A DNA stretch of 64,000 nt. It comes from Bacillota bacterium (GTDB taxonomy: Bacteria > Bacillota > Clostridia > Acetivibrionales > DTU013). Below are positions 43,528 to 51,193 of this stretch, one piece after another (the stretch's first letter is position 1; every line of letters begins with the position of its first letter). The notes below the pieces were generated by a model, which worked only from the letters and a program-made list of their open reading frames with translations, was not told the origin of the DNA and searched no databases. Location: assembly GCA_023426125.1 (NCBI GenBank), contig JAFABI010000032.1, forward strand, positions 1 to 64,000, given 5' to 3'. Position numbers and translations under genes: made by a program.

Positions 43528-43717
43528 ATAATCCTGCCTCCCTTGAACCAAATCATTTTTTCGAATACTTCAGGATATTTTTGACTTTGTGATACCCCGC
43601 ATAATCAATTTCATCCTTCAGCCTTTCCAATCGGAAACCCGCCTCCTGAGAGGTGGGGGACTGATGACGTTGTTTAATAGCCGCTGCGCCCTGCCTCTTG
43701 CATACCTGCGAAGCCTT

Positions 43718-43915
43718 TCACCGGATTATCTTTTTGAGCGTCGTCAAATCCTTTTTCCCGCCCAGTGATTTATAGTACAGGAACAGCATCCTGTCCAGTT
43801 CATCATAAATTTTATGGACTTCCTCACAATTTGGTTTCAAACTTTTGTTCAATGTATTCAACTTCTGGTTTTTTTCAACAATCAATCTTTCAAGCTCGCT
43901 GCCGCTGCATGCCAT
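43718..43915 (-). CDS. Spo0E-like aspartyl-phosphate phosphatase
   Basis: 65 residues, with ATG at 43915 after GAAGAGGTGATTT. Two helices are predicted: the first (ELERLIVEKNQKLNTL) and the second with the signature-like YDELDRMLFLYYKS. This corresponds to the family's S/DxxLDxxIxxYY motif that dephosphorylates Spo0A~P and so delays sporulation. It lies between riboswitch R7 and CobW copy 2, an unexpected place. It may simply have its own promoter. Confidence 0.65.
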   Translation of the reverse strand: MACSGSELERLIVEKNQKLNTLNKSLKPNCEEVHKIYDELDRMLFLYYKSLGGKKDLTTLKKIIR

Positions 43916-44007
43916 AAAGAAATCACCTCTTCAAAAAAGCGATATATTGATTCTACCCGTAAAGCATTTGCATTGCATTTCATCCTTTCCACTGCTGCGG
44001 CCCCATG

Positions 44008-44047
44008 AAAAAAGAAACCTCCCGGTACACACGGCAAGAGGTTTCTT
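44008..44047 (-). terminator. Second (distal) terminator after riboswitch R7
   Basis: On the minus strand AAGAAACCTCTTGCC... pairs with ...GGGAGGTTTCTT and is followed by TTTTCATGG. It is a close relative of the 44093 terminator and of those after R4-R6. Confidence 0.8.
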
Positions 44048-44092
44048 TGTGTAAACAAATATAGGATAAGCCCACTCCCCGCCTTTTGAATC

Positions 44093-44127
44093 AATAAAAC
44101 CTCTCAGCCTGGCAGCCAAGAGGTTTT
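44093..44127 (-). terminator. First (proximal) terminator after riboswitch R7
   Basis: On the minus strand AAAACCTCTTGGCTGCC... pairs with ...GAGAGGTTTT and is followed by ATTG, a shorter T-run than in the distal copy. Confidence 0.7.
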
Positions 44128-44216
44128 AGTAAAATTGCATCCAAAATGCGCGGGACAATATCTATTATCCCTGTTCCACTCCCTCTATCGCTCGTAGAGT
44201 CTAACGGTGAGAAAAA

Positions 44217-44397
44217 ACAGGCAGGTCTTCTGGCTCAAGTATCGTCGTTCTCACAGCCTTCCCGGTATACCAGTGGCATTCCTGCGAGAACTCCTCTTTT
44301 ACAGCGGCGGGACCGCGTGGGCTTTTTACCCACTTCCCTTTTCACCGGCGCATGGATCCCTTCGTCAAATCCATCGCCGGCACCTGTTTTTATTTAT
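44217..44397 (-). ncRNA. Cobalamin riboswitch (R7) with tandem terminators
   Basis: The minus strand shows B12 box GAGCCAGAAGACCTGCC, GCCACTGGTATACCGGGAAGGC, CGGTCCCGCCGCTGTAAAAG and GGTGAAAAGGGAAG, ending at AACAGGTGCCGG. It lies upstream of the Spo0E-like gene and CobW copy 2. Confidence 0.92.
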
Positions 44398-44412
44398 TCT
44401 GTTTTCAAGTCT

Positions 44413-44441
44413 ACTATACCTTATCTCGTATTCTTTGTCAT
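44413..44441 (-). promoter_or_regulatory. Promoter for riboswitch R7
   Basis: ATGACA (44436-44441), a 17-base spacer and TATAGT (44413-44418), matching the R6 promoter in wording and spacing. Confidence 0.7.
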
Positions 44442-44470
44442 GTGAAATATTTATTTTCTTTGTAATTATT

Positions 44471-46924
44471 TTATTTTATTTCCATCCGGGACGGGCAGCA
44501 GAGTGCATCGGAACATTGCGAGAGTCTTTTTGCCAGCTTCACCGCCTCATAGGCGTCTCTTGAATACCCGTCGGCTCCGATTTCCTTCGCATATTCGGCA
44601 TCCACTACGGCCCCCCCTATCATAAACCTGCAATCCGGAGCCTCTTCCCTGGCAAGTTTTATAACTTCCTTCATCTCCACCATGGTTGTCGTCATAAGGG
44701 CGGACAGGCCGATTATGCGGGCGTCCAGGCGCTTAGCCTCATCAACGATTTTTTTCGCGCTTACGTCCTTTCCCAGATCATGTACTTTGAAGCCATAATT
44801 CCTGAGCATCAGCCCTACGATGTTTTTACCGATATCATGGATATCTCCCTTTACCGTGGCAAGGACAATAACGGCCTCCTTCCTATCCCCGGCCTTCGTA
44901 TGTTTTAGCAGGGGTTCAACACACTCAAAGCCTTTTTTCATGGTTTCAGCGCTTTGTATCAACTGGGGGAGAAAATATTTCTTTTCATCGAAGAGCTTGC
45001 CTACCTCATTAATGGCGGGTATCAGGAACCGGTCCACAATATCCCCGGGGCTTATGCTTTCCGCCGCAGCCCTGTCCATCAGCAGGGGGATTCCCTCCCT
45101 GTCCCCCTTCAACACCGCATCATAAATTTTTTCGCCGGTATTTTTATCGCCGGTATTTTGGTGAATTTCGCCGGACTGCGGCTTTTCCATGGTGTTGAAA
45201 TACGAGATGTAGTTCCTGCAGTTGACATCCCTCAGCGTTAAAACATCACAGGCCGTTTTGATACTCATAAGCAAGTCGCCTGAAGGATTTGCGATGGCCA
45301 TGGTCAGGCCCTTCCCCATGGCCATGGCTAAAAAAGCCGCATTGATCCAGCTTCTTTCCGGCAAACCGAAGGATACGTTGGAAAGACCAACAACCGTACC
45401 GCAGCCGAATTCTCTGCTGCACCATTCAATCAGGCGCAAAGTTTCAAGGGCCGCTTCCTGGTTGGAGGAGACCGTCATCACCAAGCCGTCCGCCACGATA
45501 TCGCTCTTTTGATATCCATATGAGGCGGCTTCGCCGAAAACCTTTTCAATAATCTCCTGCCTCTGCACAGCCTTCACGGGGACTTCCCCGTCGCTTAAAG
45601 GCAGCAGGATAAACATGGCTCCATATTTGGCAGCCACCGGCAGCAGCTTTTCCAGTTTAACCTTCTCCCCGGATACCGAATTGACCAGCGCCCTTCCGGG
45701 ATAAACCCGCAAAGCGGCCTCAAGCACCTCCGGCGAAGAGGAATCGAGACACAGGGGAGCGTCACAGCTCCCATCCAGCAGGCCTATTACCTTCATCATT
45801 GTTCCCTTCTCATCAATTCCCGGCATTCCGACGTTCACATCCAGAATATGAGCGCCTTTCTCCAACTGCTCAAGAGCCAATCTCCTGACTTCATGGCTTA
45901 AGCCTTCCTTCAGCTCGGCCTGCAGCTTTTTCTTTCCTGTGGGATTGATCCGCTCGCCGACAATGGTCAGGGGAGTGTCAAACCCGAAAAACACGGTTTT
46001 CCTTGATGAAGTTATCGCACTATACGGCCTGCCAACGGAAGCCTGCAGCTTTATGCCCGTACTGCTGCGGCTGAGTTCTTCAATGTATTGGGGAGAAGTC
46101 CCGCAGCAGCCTCCCAGCAAGTTTACCCCGGCCTCTATAAAACCTCCGGCATAGGAGCCGAATTCTTCCGCACCCATGTCAAAGACGGTACTCCCGTTTA
46201 CAAGCCTTGGAAGTCCGGCATTCGGCTTGGCCATCAACGGAACTCTTGCATAAGGCTTCATCATCCTTATGATCTCCACCATATGCGCAGGCCCGGTGGA
46301 GCAATTGCAGCCCACGGCATCCGCCCCCAGGCTCTGCAAAGTAATCAGAGCGGTGACAGGATCCGTTCCCGTGAGAGTTTTCCTGTCCTCGTCGAAGCTC
46401 ATGCAGACGCAGACCGGCAGGTCACAGCTCTCCTTTACCGCCAGCAGTGCAGCCCGCGCTTCCTGTATATCCAGCATGGTCTCTATGACGAACAGGTCCA
46501 CCCCGCCTTCCAGCAACCCTTTGACCTGTTCCTTGTATGCATTCACACATTCTTCAAAGGGCATGTCGCCCAGCGGTTTTATAAACCTGCCGGTTGAAGC
46601 GATATCACCGGCAACCAGGCATTGGCCGGAAGCTGCTTCTCCGGAAAGCTGCGCAAGCCTCCGGTTGATTTCAACCGTCCTGTCCCCAAGGCCGAATTCT
46701 CCAAGCTTGATCCGGTTTCCCCCAAAAGTGCAGGTATACACCACATTTGAACCCGCATCCATATACGCCCTCTGAATCTGTTTAATTGCATCGGGGTTTT
46801 CAATAACCCACTGTTCCGGGCAAACACCTGCCGGCATCCCCCTTTTCTGGAGTTCTGTCCCGGTAGCTCCGTCAAGAATGAGTATCTTATCGGAAACAGC
46901 CTTCCTGAATTCTATCCTATCCAC
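44471..46924 (-). CDS. metH: Cobalamin-dependent methionine synthase lacking the activation domain
   Basis: 817 residues from a GTG at 46924 with AGAAGGAG upstream; earlier in-frame codons lie inside the preceding gene. The homocysteine domain (about 10-300) carries zinc-site cysteines CNCSTG (about 208) and GGCCG (about 273-274). The pterin-binding domain follows (about 320-570; GERINPTGKKK, VNSVSGEK). The cobalamin cap domain leads to the B12-binding domain with DIHDIGKNIV, whose His ligates cobalt. The C-terminal SAM/activation domain of E. coli MetH is absent. That role is given to the 46926-47576 protein, one base upstream. It methylates homocysteine to methionine with methyl-tetrahydrofolate. 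No riboswitch precedes this pair. Confidence 0.93.
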   Translation of the reverse strand: MDRIEFRKAVSDKILILDGATGTELQKRGMPAGVCPEQWVIENPDAIKQIQRAYMDAGSNVVYTCTFGGNRIKLGEFGLGDRTVEINRRLAQLSGEAASGQCLVAGDIASTGRFIKPLGDMPFEECVNAYKEQVKGLLEGGVDLFVIETMLDIQEARAALLAVKESCDLPVCVCMSFDEDRKTLTGTDPVTALITLQSLGADAVGCNCSTGPAHMVEIIRMMKPYARVPLMAKPNAGLPRLVNGSTVFDMGAEEFGSYAGGFIEAGVNLLGGCCGTSPQYIEELSRSSTGIKLQASVGRPYSAITSSRKTVFFGFDTPLTIVGERINPTGKKKLQAELKEGLSHEVRRLALEQLEKGAHILDVNVGMPGIDEKGTMMKVIGLLDGSCDAPLCLDSSSPEVLEAALRVYPGRALVNSVSGEKVKLEKLLPVAAKYGAMFILLPLSDGEVPVKAVQRQEIIEKVFGEAASYGYQKSDIVADGLVMTVSSNQEAALETLRLIEWCSREFGCGTVVGLSNVSFGLPERSWINAAFLAMAMGKGLTMAIANPSGDLLMSIKTACDVLTLRDVNCRNYISYFNTMEKPQSGEIHQNTGDKNTGEKIYDAVLKGDREGIPLLMDRAAAESISPGDIVDRFLIPAINEVGKLFDEKKYFLPQLIQSAETMKKGFECVEPLLKHTKAGDRKEAVIVLATVKGDIHDIGKNIVGLMLRNYGFKVHDLGKDVSAKKIVDEAKRLDARIIGLSALMTTTMVEMKEVIKLAREEAPDCRFMIGGAVVDAEYAKEIGADGYSRDAYEAVKLAKRLSQCSDALCCPSRMEIK

Positions 46925-46925
46925 T

Positions 46926-47576
46926 CTATAATCCGCTCCTTCTTTCTTCCACGCCTGCAATAGCAATAACCGATTTTTCAGGGACCAGCATGAATTTTTC
47001 CGTAAGGGCCATATGAAATCTTTCAAGCCGGAGAGCTTCAAAAATATCTTTCTGACAGGAAAGCGGCAAATCTCCAAAGCCGGGACTATACCTATGCCTG
47101 GTAAGTTTCTTGCCTTCCCTGGCAAGGATTCCGCCCAGCAGATGGACAATCCGGTCGAGAGCCGCATCGGCGGTTTGAGACGCCACTGAGTCAAGAATCA
47201 ACCCGAGGGCTGCATCGCCTTTTTCCACTTCATTGAAGACCCTTTCCGTCACTTCTTTCCCAACCGTAGCCGCCATAAGGACTACACCGCGGCTATTCTC
47301 CAGAAGCTTTGACAGGCCCAGGCTCTGAAAGCTCATTCCATTTTCCAGCAGGACCCTGTGATGATCTTTTGATACCAGGGGGACGGGCAAATACGCGCCT
47401 GCAGGTTTGCAAAGCAGACTTCCCAGTTTTATACCTTCCCCAACCAGCGATATATCCTTATCCTCCAACACGGTAATGCCCTTCCGGTATCCCAGCCTGG
47501 ACAGTATCCTTTCTCTTTTTGGCACGGCAGGAAGATTATCGAAATATCTGACGCTGCCGTTTAAAATATCCGCCAA
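46926..47576 (-). CDS. Stand-alone methionine synthase activation (reactivation) protein
   Basis: 216 residues from a TTG at 47576 (GGAG ten bases upstream). Segments GVVLMAATVGKEVTERV, DSVASQTADAALDRI and RHRYSPGFGDLPLSCQKDIFEAL match the C-terminal reactivation domain of MetH. RxxPGYG-like wording (RYSPGFG) is the SAM-binding loop. It presumably uses SAM and an electron donor to remethylate inactive cob(II)alamin MetH. Its adjacent, almost overlapping partner is metH. A paralogue lies at 14562-15242. Confidence 0.88.
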   Translation of the reverse strand: MADILNGSVRYFDNLPAVPKRERILSRLGYRKGITVLEDKDISLVGEGIKLGSLLCKPAGAYLPVPLVSKDHHRVLLENGMSFQSLGLSKLLENSRGVVLMAATVGKEVTERVFNEVEKGDAALGLILDSVASQTADAALDRIVHLLGGILAREGKKLTRHRYSPGFGDLPLSCQKDIFEALRLERFHMALTEKFMLVPEKSVIAIAGVEERRSGL

Positions 47577-47649
47577 TCAAACCAGCTCCATCAAACGAAT
47601 TTAAATTCATCTATATTCATCTATTATGCATCTATGTTCGCTTATATAC

Positions 47650-47678
47650 ATTATAAATTAAAAGTAATCAAAAGTCAA
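47650..47678 (-). promoter_or_regulatory. Promoter for the metH operon
   Basis: TTGACT (47673-47678), a 17-base spacer and TATAAT (47650-47655) on the minus strand, ~75 bases before the TTG start at 47576. Confidence 0.8.
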
Positions 47679-47718
47679 CTTCACGCTTATTGCCTCTTCA
47701 ATTCGTAGTATGAAAAAG

Positions 47719-47843
47719 TGTAGGGGCGCGCATTGCGCGTCCGCAAATGCAATCTGCGTCAAACAGCTACCCGGCCGGCCAATAGCCGCCCCTACATTGT
47801 ATGCCTTATGGCCAAATGGCCCCGTACATCAAGCTTTTTCATG
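47719..47843. repeat. Dispersed ~125-bp repeat, copy 2
   Basis: It matches 14416-14540 (shared gcattgcgcgtccgcaaatg, cgtcaaacagct, acatcaagctttttcat). The outer parts atgaaaaag and ctttttcat form an inverted pair, giving a MITE-like outline. No protein is encoded. Confidence 0.75.
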
Positions 47844-47845
47844 CC

Positions 47846-47870
47846 AATGACATTAAAATCCTTAAATTAC
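47846..47870 (+). repeat. 25-base exact inverted match to 10114-10138
   Basis: aatgacattaaaatcctta (19 of 25 bases shown) is the exact reverse complement of the sequence at 10114-10138. It directly follows dispersed-repeat copy 2 and may be part of a larger repeat family. Confidence 0.75.
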
Positions 47871-47916
47871 AAATCGCAGCTTATTGCGTCTACTATCGCG
47901 GCGAACAAACAGGCGC

Positions 47917-47952
47917 AAAAAAGCTGCAGGTACATTGAACTGAACCTGCAGC
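47917..47952 (-). terminator. Terminator of the riboswitch-controlled TIM-barrel gene
   Basis: On the minus strand GCTGCAGGT pairs with ACCTGCAGC and is followed by TTTTTTG. It lies just after the stop at 47986. Confidence 0.85.
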
Positions 47953-47985
47953 CATAAAACATTTATTACGAATTTACTTTATTCT

Positions 47986-48957
47986 CTATTCCAGCGCCTT
48001 GTTTTGCACTTCCACATACTCGTCCAATTCCTCCAGGGAATCCGTCAGCAATTCATATACAAGGTATTGGGGCTTGATAAATTCAATGATCTTTTTCACG
48101 GAAGGGTGTGTAAACGGCATGTGCCTGTCGATTTTGGATATGTGGCCGAAAGCCTTGAGATAACGGTTAAAAAAGGCTTCCTCCGGATCATATTCGCCAC
48201 CGCGCAGAATCTCGTTTTTTACATATTCGCCGGAAAGAGAACTGTTCAAGTGGATCCCTTCGATGTACACCGAAAGCTCATCCAGCTTTTCCAGCACTTT
48301 CAGCATATACTCTACCGCTTCCTCTTCCGTTTTCAGTTCTCTGTTGGTGTTCATCAGATGACCTGTATCCAGCATAAAGCCTTTATTCGGATAGTTGATA
48401 CCCTCCATCAGCCTGGCGGCAATCTTCTTATCCGTGAGGGTAAGCCCCGGCCACCAGAGGTTTTCAAGAAGCAAATCGAATTTGGCATCCATACCTTCCA
48501 GGATCTCGTTGAGCATTTCAATAAATGCTTCAACCACCTCACGATCCTTGTATGTAAACCTGTAGTTATAGCAGTGCTCCAACTGAACATGGCTCACGTG
48601 AAAAACCACATATTCGGCCCCCATATCAATGGCCGTTTTCAATTCATTTCGGTAATGCTCGATGAGTGCCGACCTTGTGCTGCCACCGTAATAATGCCTG
48701 TAAGAATCCTCGTCGCCGAACTGCCTTAGCAGCTCCGCTTTGTCTTCCTTCCAGAAATCCAGCCATATCGGCCAGAAACGCATATGAAGCCCCACAATCA
48801 TAGAGGCCGGAATGTCGCCGGCATCCCAGCTGGAATGCTGGATAAGCTCCAATCCATGCAACCCGTTCTTTCTCAGGAATTGCTTTATTTTATTGTAATC
48901 TCCTTCAAACTTTTCCAGGTCCGACGAATGGACAGAAAAATTCATCAACCTTAACAT
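47986..48957 (-). CDS. Xylose-isomerase-like TIM barrel protein under a cobalamin riboswitch
   Basis: 323 residues from the ATG at 48957, whose GGGAGGGG site abuts the riboswitch; the longer frame lies within the aptamer. TIM-barrel features include LHGLELIQHSS, the strand ending AEYVVFHVSHVQ, FDLLLENLWWPG (metal-ligand Glu), GFMLDTGHLMNT (Asp/His) and YIEGIHLNSS (His). These are typical of the AP-endonuclease-2/sugar isomerase superfamily. No classical B12 enzyme belongs to this group. Its riboswitch implies a role in cobamide synthesis, salvage or a bypass of a B12-dependent step. It forms a single-gene transcript ended by the 47917 terminator. Confidence 0.8.
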   Translation of the reverse strand: MLRLMNFSVHSSDLEKFEGDYNKIKQFLRKNGLHGLELIQHSSWDAGDIPASMIVGLHMRFWPIWLDFWKEDKAELLRQFGDEDSYRHYYGGSTRSALIEHYRNELKTAIDMGAEYVVFHVSHVQLEHCYNYRFTYKDREVVEAFIEMLNEILEGMDAKFDLLLENLWWPGLTLTDKKIAARLMEGINYPNKGFMLDTGHLMNTNRELKTEEEAVEYMLKVLEKLDELSVYIEGIHLNSSLSGEYVKNEILRGGEYDPEEAFFNRYLKAFGHISKIDRHMPFTHPSVKKIIEFIKPQYLVYELLTDSLEELDEYVEVQNKALE

Positions 48958-49003
48958 GTAAACGTACCCCTCCCTATCGCTCGTAGAGTTAAACGGCGTA
49001 TAA

Positions 49004-49177
49004 AACAGGCAGGTCTTCTGGCTCAAGCATCATCACCCCCGCAGCCTTCCCGGTTCATCCAGTGGCATTTTGCAAGGGCTTCTCTCTCACAGCGGCGGGA
49101 CCGCGCGGGATTTCAACCCGCTTCCCTTTTCACCGGTTGATACGTTTGGTTCTTCCAAAGAATAACCGGCACCTGTT
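49004..49177 (-). ncRNA. Cobalamin riboswitch (R8), probably translational
   Basis: The minus strand shows B12 box GAGCCAGAAGACCTGCC, GCCACTGGATGAACCGGGAAGG, CGGTCCCGCCGCTGTGAGAG and GGTGAAAAGGGAAGC, ending at AACAGGTGCCGG. No terminator follows. Instead the CTCTACGAGCGATAG hairpin seen after R4-R7 runs directly into the GGGAGGGG ribosome site of the gene at 48957, suggesting control of translation initiation. Confidence 0.9.
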
Positions 49178-49202
49178 TTCAATATTTTGTTTTCTCTTTT
49201 TA

Positions 49203-49231
49203 ATTATAATCCAAAACCGTTCCATGTACAA
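49203..49231 (-). promoter_or_regulatory. Promoter for riboswitch R8
   Basis: TTGTAC (49226-49231), a 17-base spacer and TATAAT (49203-49208) on the minus strand, just before the aptamer. Confidence 0.7.
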
Positions 49232-49291
49232 CGGAATTGCTTGCGATTTATTGTAATCTTTACAACAAAAAGGTGGAGGACGGTCTGCCGC

Positions 49292-50146
49292 CTATTTCAG
49301 GTTCTCTTTCCTTGACGCGACCTTGAAAGTCCTGTCAAGGCACCCCTTAATCTGCTGGTATTCTAGACTTGCCACTCCCGAAAAGACAACATCGACGACA
49401 CAGAGCTGGGCGATCCTTGACCCCATTGCGCCGCTTCTCATGCTTGTTTCCGGAGATGAAAGAAACAACTTGATGTCCGCTTCTTCTCCCAGCGTGCTTT
49501 TGCCGAATTTGGTAACGGCAATGATTGTTGCGCCGGATTGCTTTGCCACGCGCATCGTCTCGATAATGTCCTTGGTTTCGCCGGAATAGGAAATCACAAC
49601 GGCGACGTCTCCCTTTGTAAGGTTCGCTGCCGACGTGACCTGCAAATGCGGGTCGGTATAGGCTTCACTGAATTTGTTTATCCGCAGGAATTTTTGTGAA
49701 CCGTCCTGTGCCACGATTCCCGACGCACCTACGCCATAAAAGCTGATCCGCTTGGTTTTGTGGATTGCACTCACCGCTTTTCCGATTTCCTTGCTGTCAA
49801 GGATCTGCAGTGTGTCTTCAATGGACTTCCTGTTATTGTGGCATACGTTTTTAATAATGGTTTCCAGTTGATCCCCCGGTCTGATGTCGGTGTATTCATT
49901 TTCTACCTTCCGCTGGGAAGCGATATCTGTAGCAATTTCTATGGCAAGCTCCCTGTACCCGTTAAAACCGAGCGTCTTGCATAGCCTGACTACGGCAGCC
50001 TTGCTTGCGCCGCTCCTTTCAGACAGTTCCCCGATGGAGATACCAATCGCGTCCTCTGTGTTATTGATCAGATATTTTGCCGCCTTTTTTTCCGAGGGAT
50101 TCAGATCGTTCATAATCTCTTTGAGTTTCAGCAAGCACCCCGTCAT
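49292..50146 (-). CDS. RpiR/MurR-family transcriptional regulator
   Basis: 284 residues. The N-terminal helix-turn-helix (AIGISIGELSERSGASKAAVVRLC) precedes a SIS sugar-phosphate-binding domain (about 110-270; ISFYGVGASGIVAQD, VAVVISYSGETKDII). It is the last gene of the murQ operon and immediately follows the kinase gene. The expected ligand is MurNAc-6-phosphate or a related amino-sugar phosphate. It probably represses the operon promoter at 57775. Confidence 0.88.
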   Translation of the reverse strand: MTGCLLKLKEIMNDLNPSEKKAAKYLINNTEDAIGISIGELSERSGASKAAVVRLCKTLGFNGYRELAIEIATDIASQRKVENEYTDIRPGDQLETIIKNVCHNNRKSIEDTLQILDSKEIGKAVSAIHKTKRISFYGVGASGIVAQDGSQKFLRINKFSEAYTDPHLQVTSAANLTKGDVAVVISYSGETKDIIETMRVAKQSGATIIAVTKFGKSTLGEEADIKLFLSSPETSMRSGAMGSRIAQLCVVDVVFSGVASLEYQQIKGCLDRTFKVASRKENLK

Positions 50147-50147
50147 T

Positions 50148-51086
50148 TCAATCTTCCCTTCCCTTTCCTATCGCCTGGTCCAATGCAATAAGCACTGCAC
50201 CCCAGGCGGCATCATGCTTCATGTCCGATATCCCGACAAGGGGATATTGCTTATTCATTATACTACAGAATTCGTCTCTTATAAATTTACTTTTTGTAAG
50301 CAGACTACCTCCGACAGCCATTTCCGCCGGTTGATTCATCAGATGCAGCTTTTCGATTACCGATTTTGCGCATAAATATAACTCGTAAGCGGCATTCTTT
50401 TGAATCCCGACGGCAACAGCGTCACCCGACATGCATACCTGATCGACGATTTTGGCAATATCGGATATTTCCTTCTTGCCGGTGCCGCTTCGGTATACAT
50501 AGGAAACCAGTTCTTCAGGGCTGCTCATTTTCAAGCTGCCAAGAACCGCGGGCGTAAGAGCGGTATACCTTTCCCTGCCGTCAAAGCTTCTCATAATGCT
50601 TTGCAATGCCTTGAGCCCTATGGCATAGCCGCTTCCCTCATCCCCGATCCTATGTCCCCATCCGCCTGCACGGCAGCTTTCCCCGGCGTTATTCCTCCCA
50701 TAGCATATGGAACCTGTGCCTGCGATGACAATAATGCCTTCTTCCGAGCCGATCCCTCCATACAGCGCCGTCCGGACGTCGTTTGTTATTATCACTTTGC
50801 AGGTAAAGCCCATCCTTCCGGCCATACCTTCCAGGATTTTTACGCCCTCCTCTCTGCCGGCGCCTGCCATTCCCAGACATATGGCTTCACACTCGCACAT
50901 CTCCGCTCCAACCTTCTCCAGAGCGCAAAAAATCAGGTCCCTCAGCACTTTTTCCACATGATCCGTTTCTGTGGAATATATGTTTGAAGGGCCTCCTTCA
51001 CAAGCTGCAAGCAAATTTCCATCCATATCCGCCAGCTTCAATAAGGTTTTTGTTCCACCGCCATCCACTCCGATAACAAATCTCAT
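50148..51086 (-). CDS. N-acetylglucosamine/MurNAc-type sugar kinase (BadF/BadG family)
   Basis: 312 residues. The ASKHA ATPase signature GVDGGGTKTLLKL lies at the N-terminus. CLGMAGAGREEG and IIVIAGTGSICYG are the adenosine and phosphate loops. WGHRIGDEGSGYAIG is the family motif of GlcNAc kinases. It probably phosphorylates an imported amino sugar, giving the substrate for MurQ or nagA-type steps. It sits between the DUF6259 gene and rpiR in the murQ operon. Confidence 0.85.
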   Translation of the reverse strand: MRFVIGVDGGGTKTLLKLADMDGNLLAACEGGPSNIYSTETDHVEKVLRDLIFCALEKVGAEMCECEAICLGMAGAGREEGVKILEGMAGRMGFTCKVIITNDVRTALYGGIGSEEGIIVIAGTGSICYGRNNAGESCRAGGWGHRIGDEGSGYAIGLKALQSIMRSFDGRERYTALTPAVLGSLKMSSPEELVSYVYRSGTGKKEISDIAKIVDQVCMSGDAVAVGIQKNAAYELYLCAKSVIEKLHLMNQPAEMAVGGSLLTKSKFIRDEFCSIMNKQYPLVGISDMKHDAAWGAVLIALDQAIGKGRED

Positions 51087-51193
51087 AACCGCATCCCCTG
51101 GTGCATAAAGTAATTCGTATTAACAAATATATTTCAATTTAATATAATGCCTGCGCCGGTATGAATCCGGCTTCGGTTCACAAAGACTGCGTC

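Noticed and set aside
49262..49291. Terminator after the rpiR gene
   Set aside because: A T-run is present on the minus strand, but no convincing stem could be drawn.
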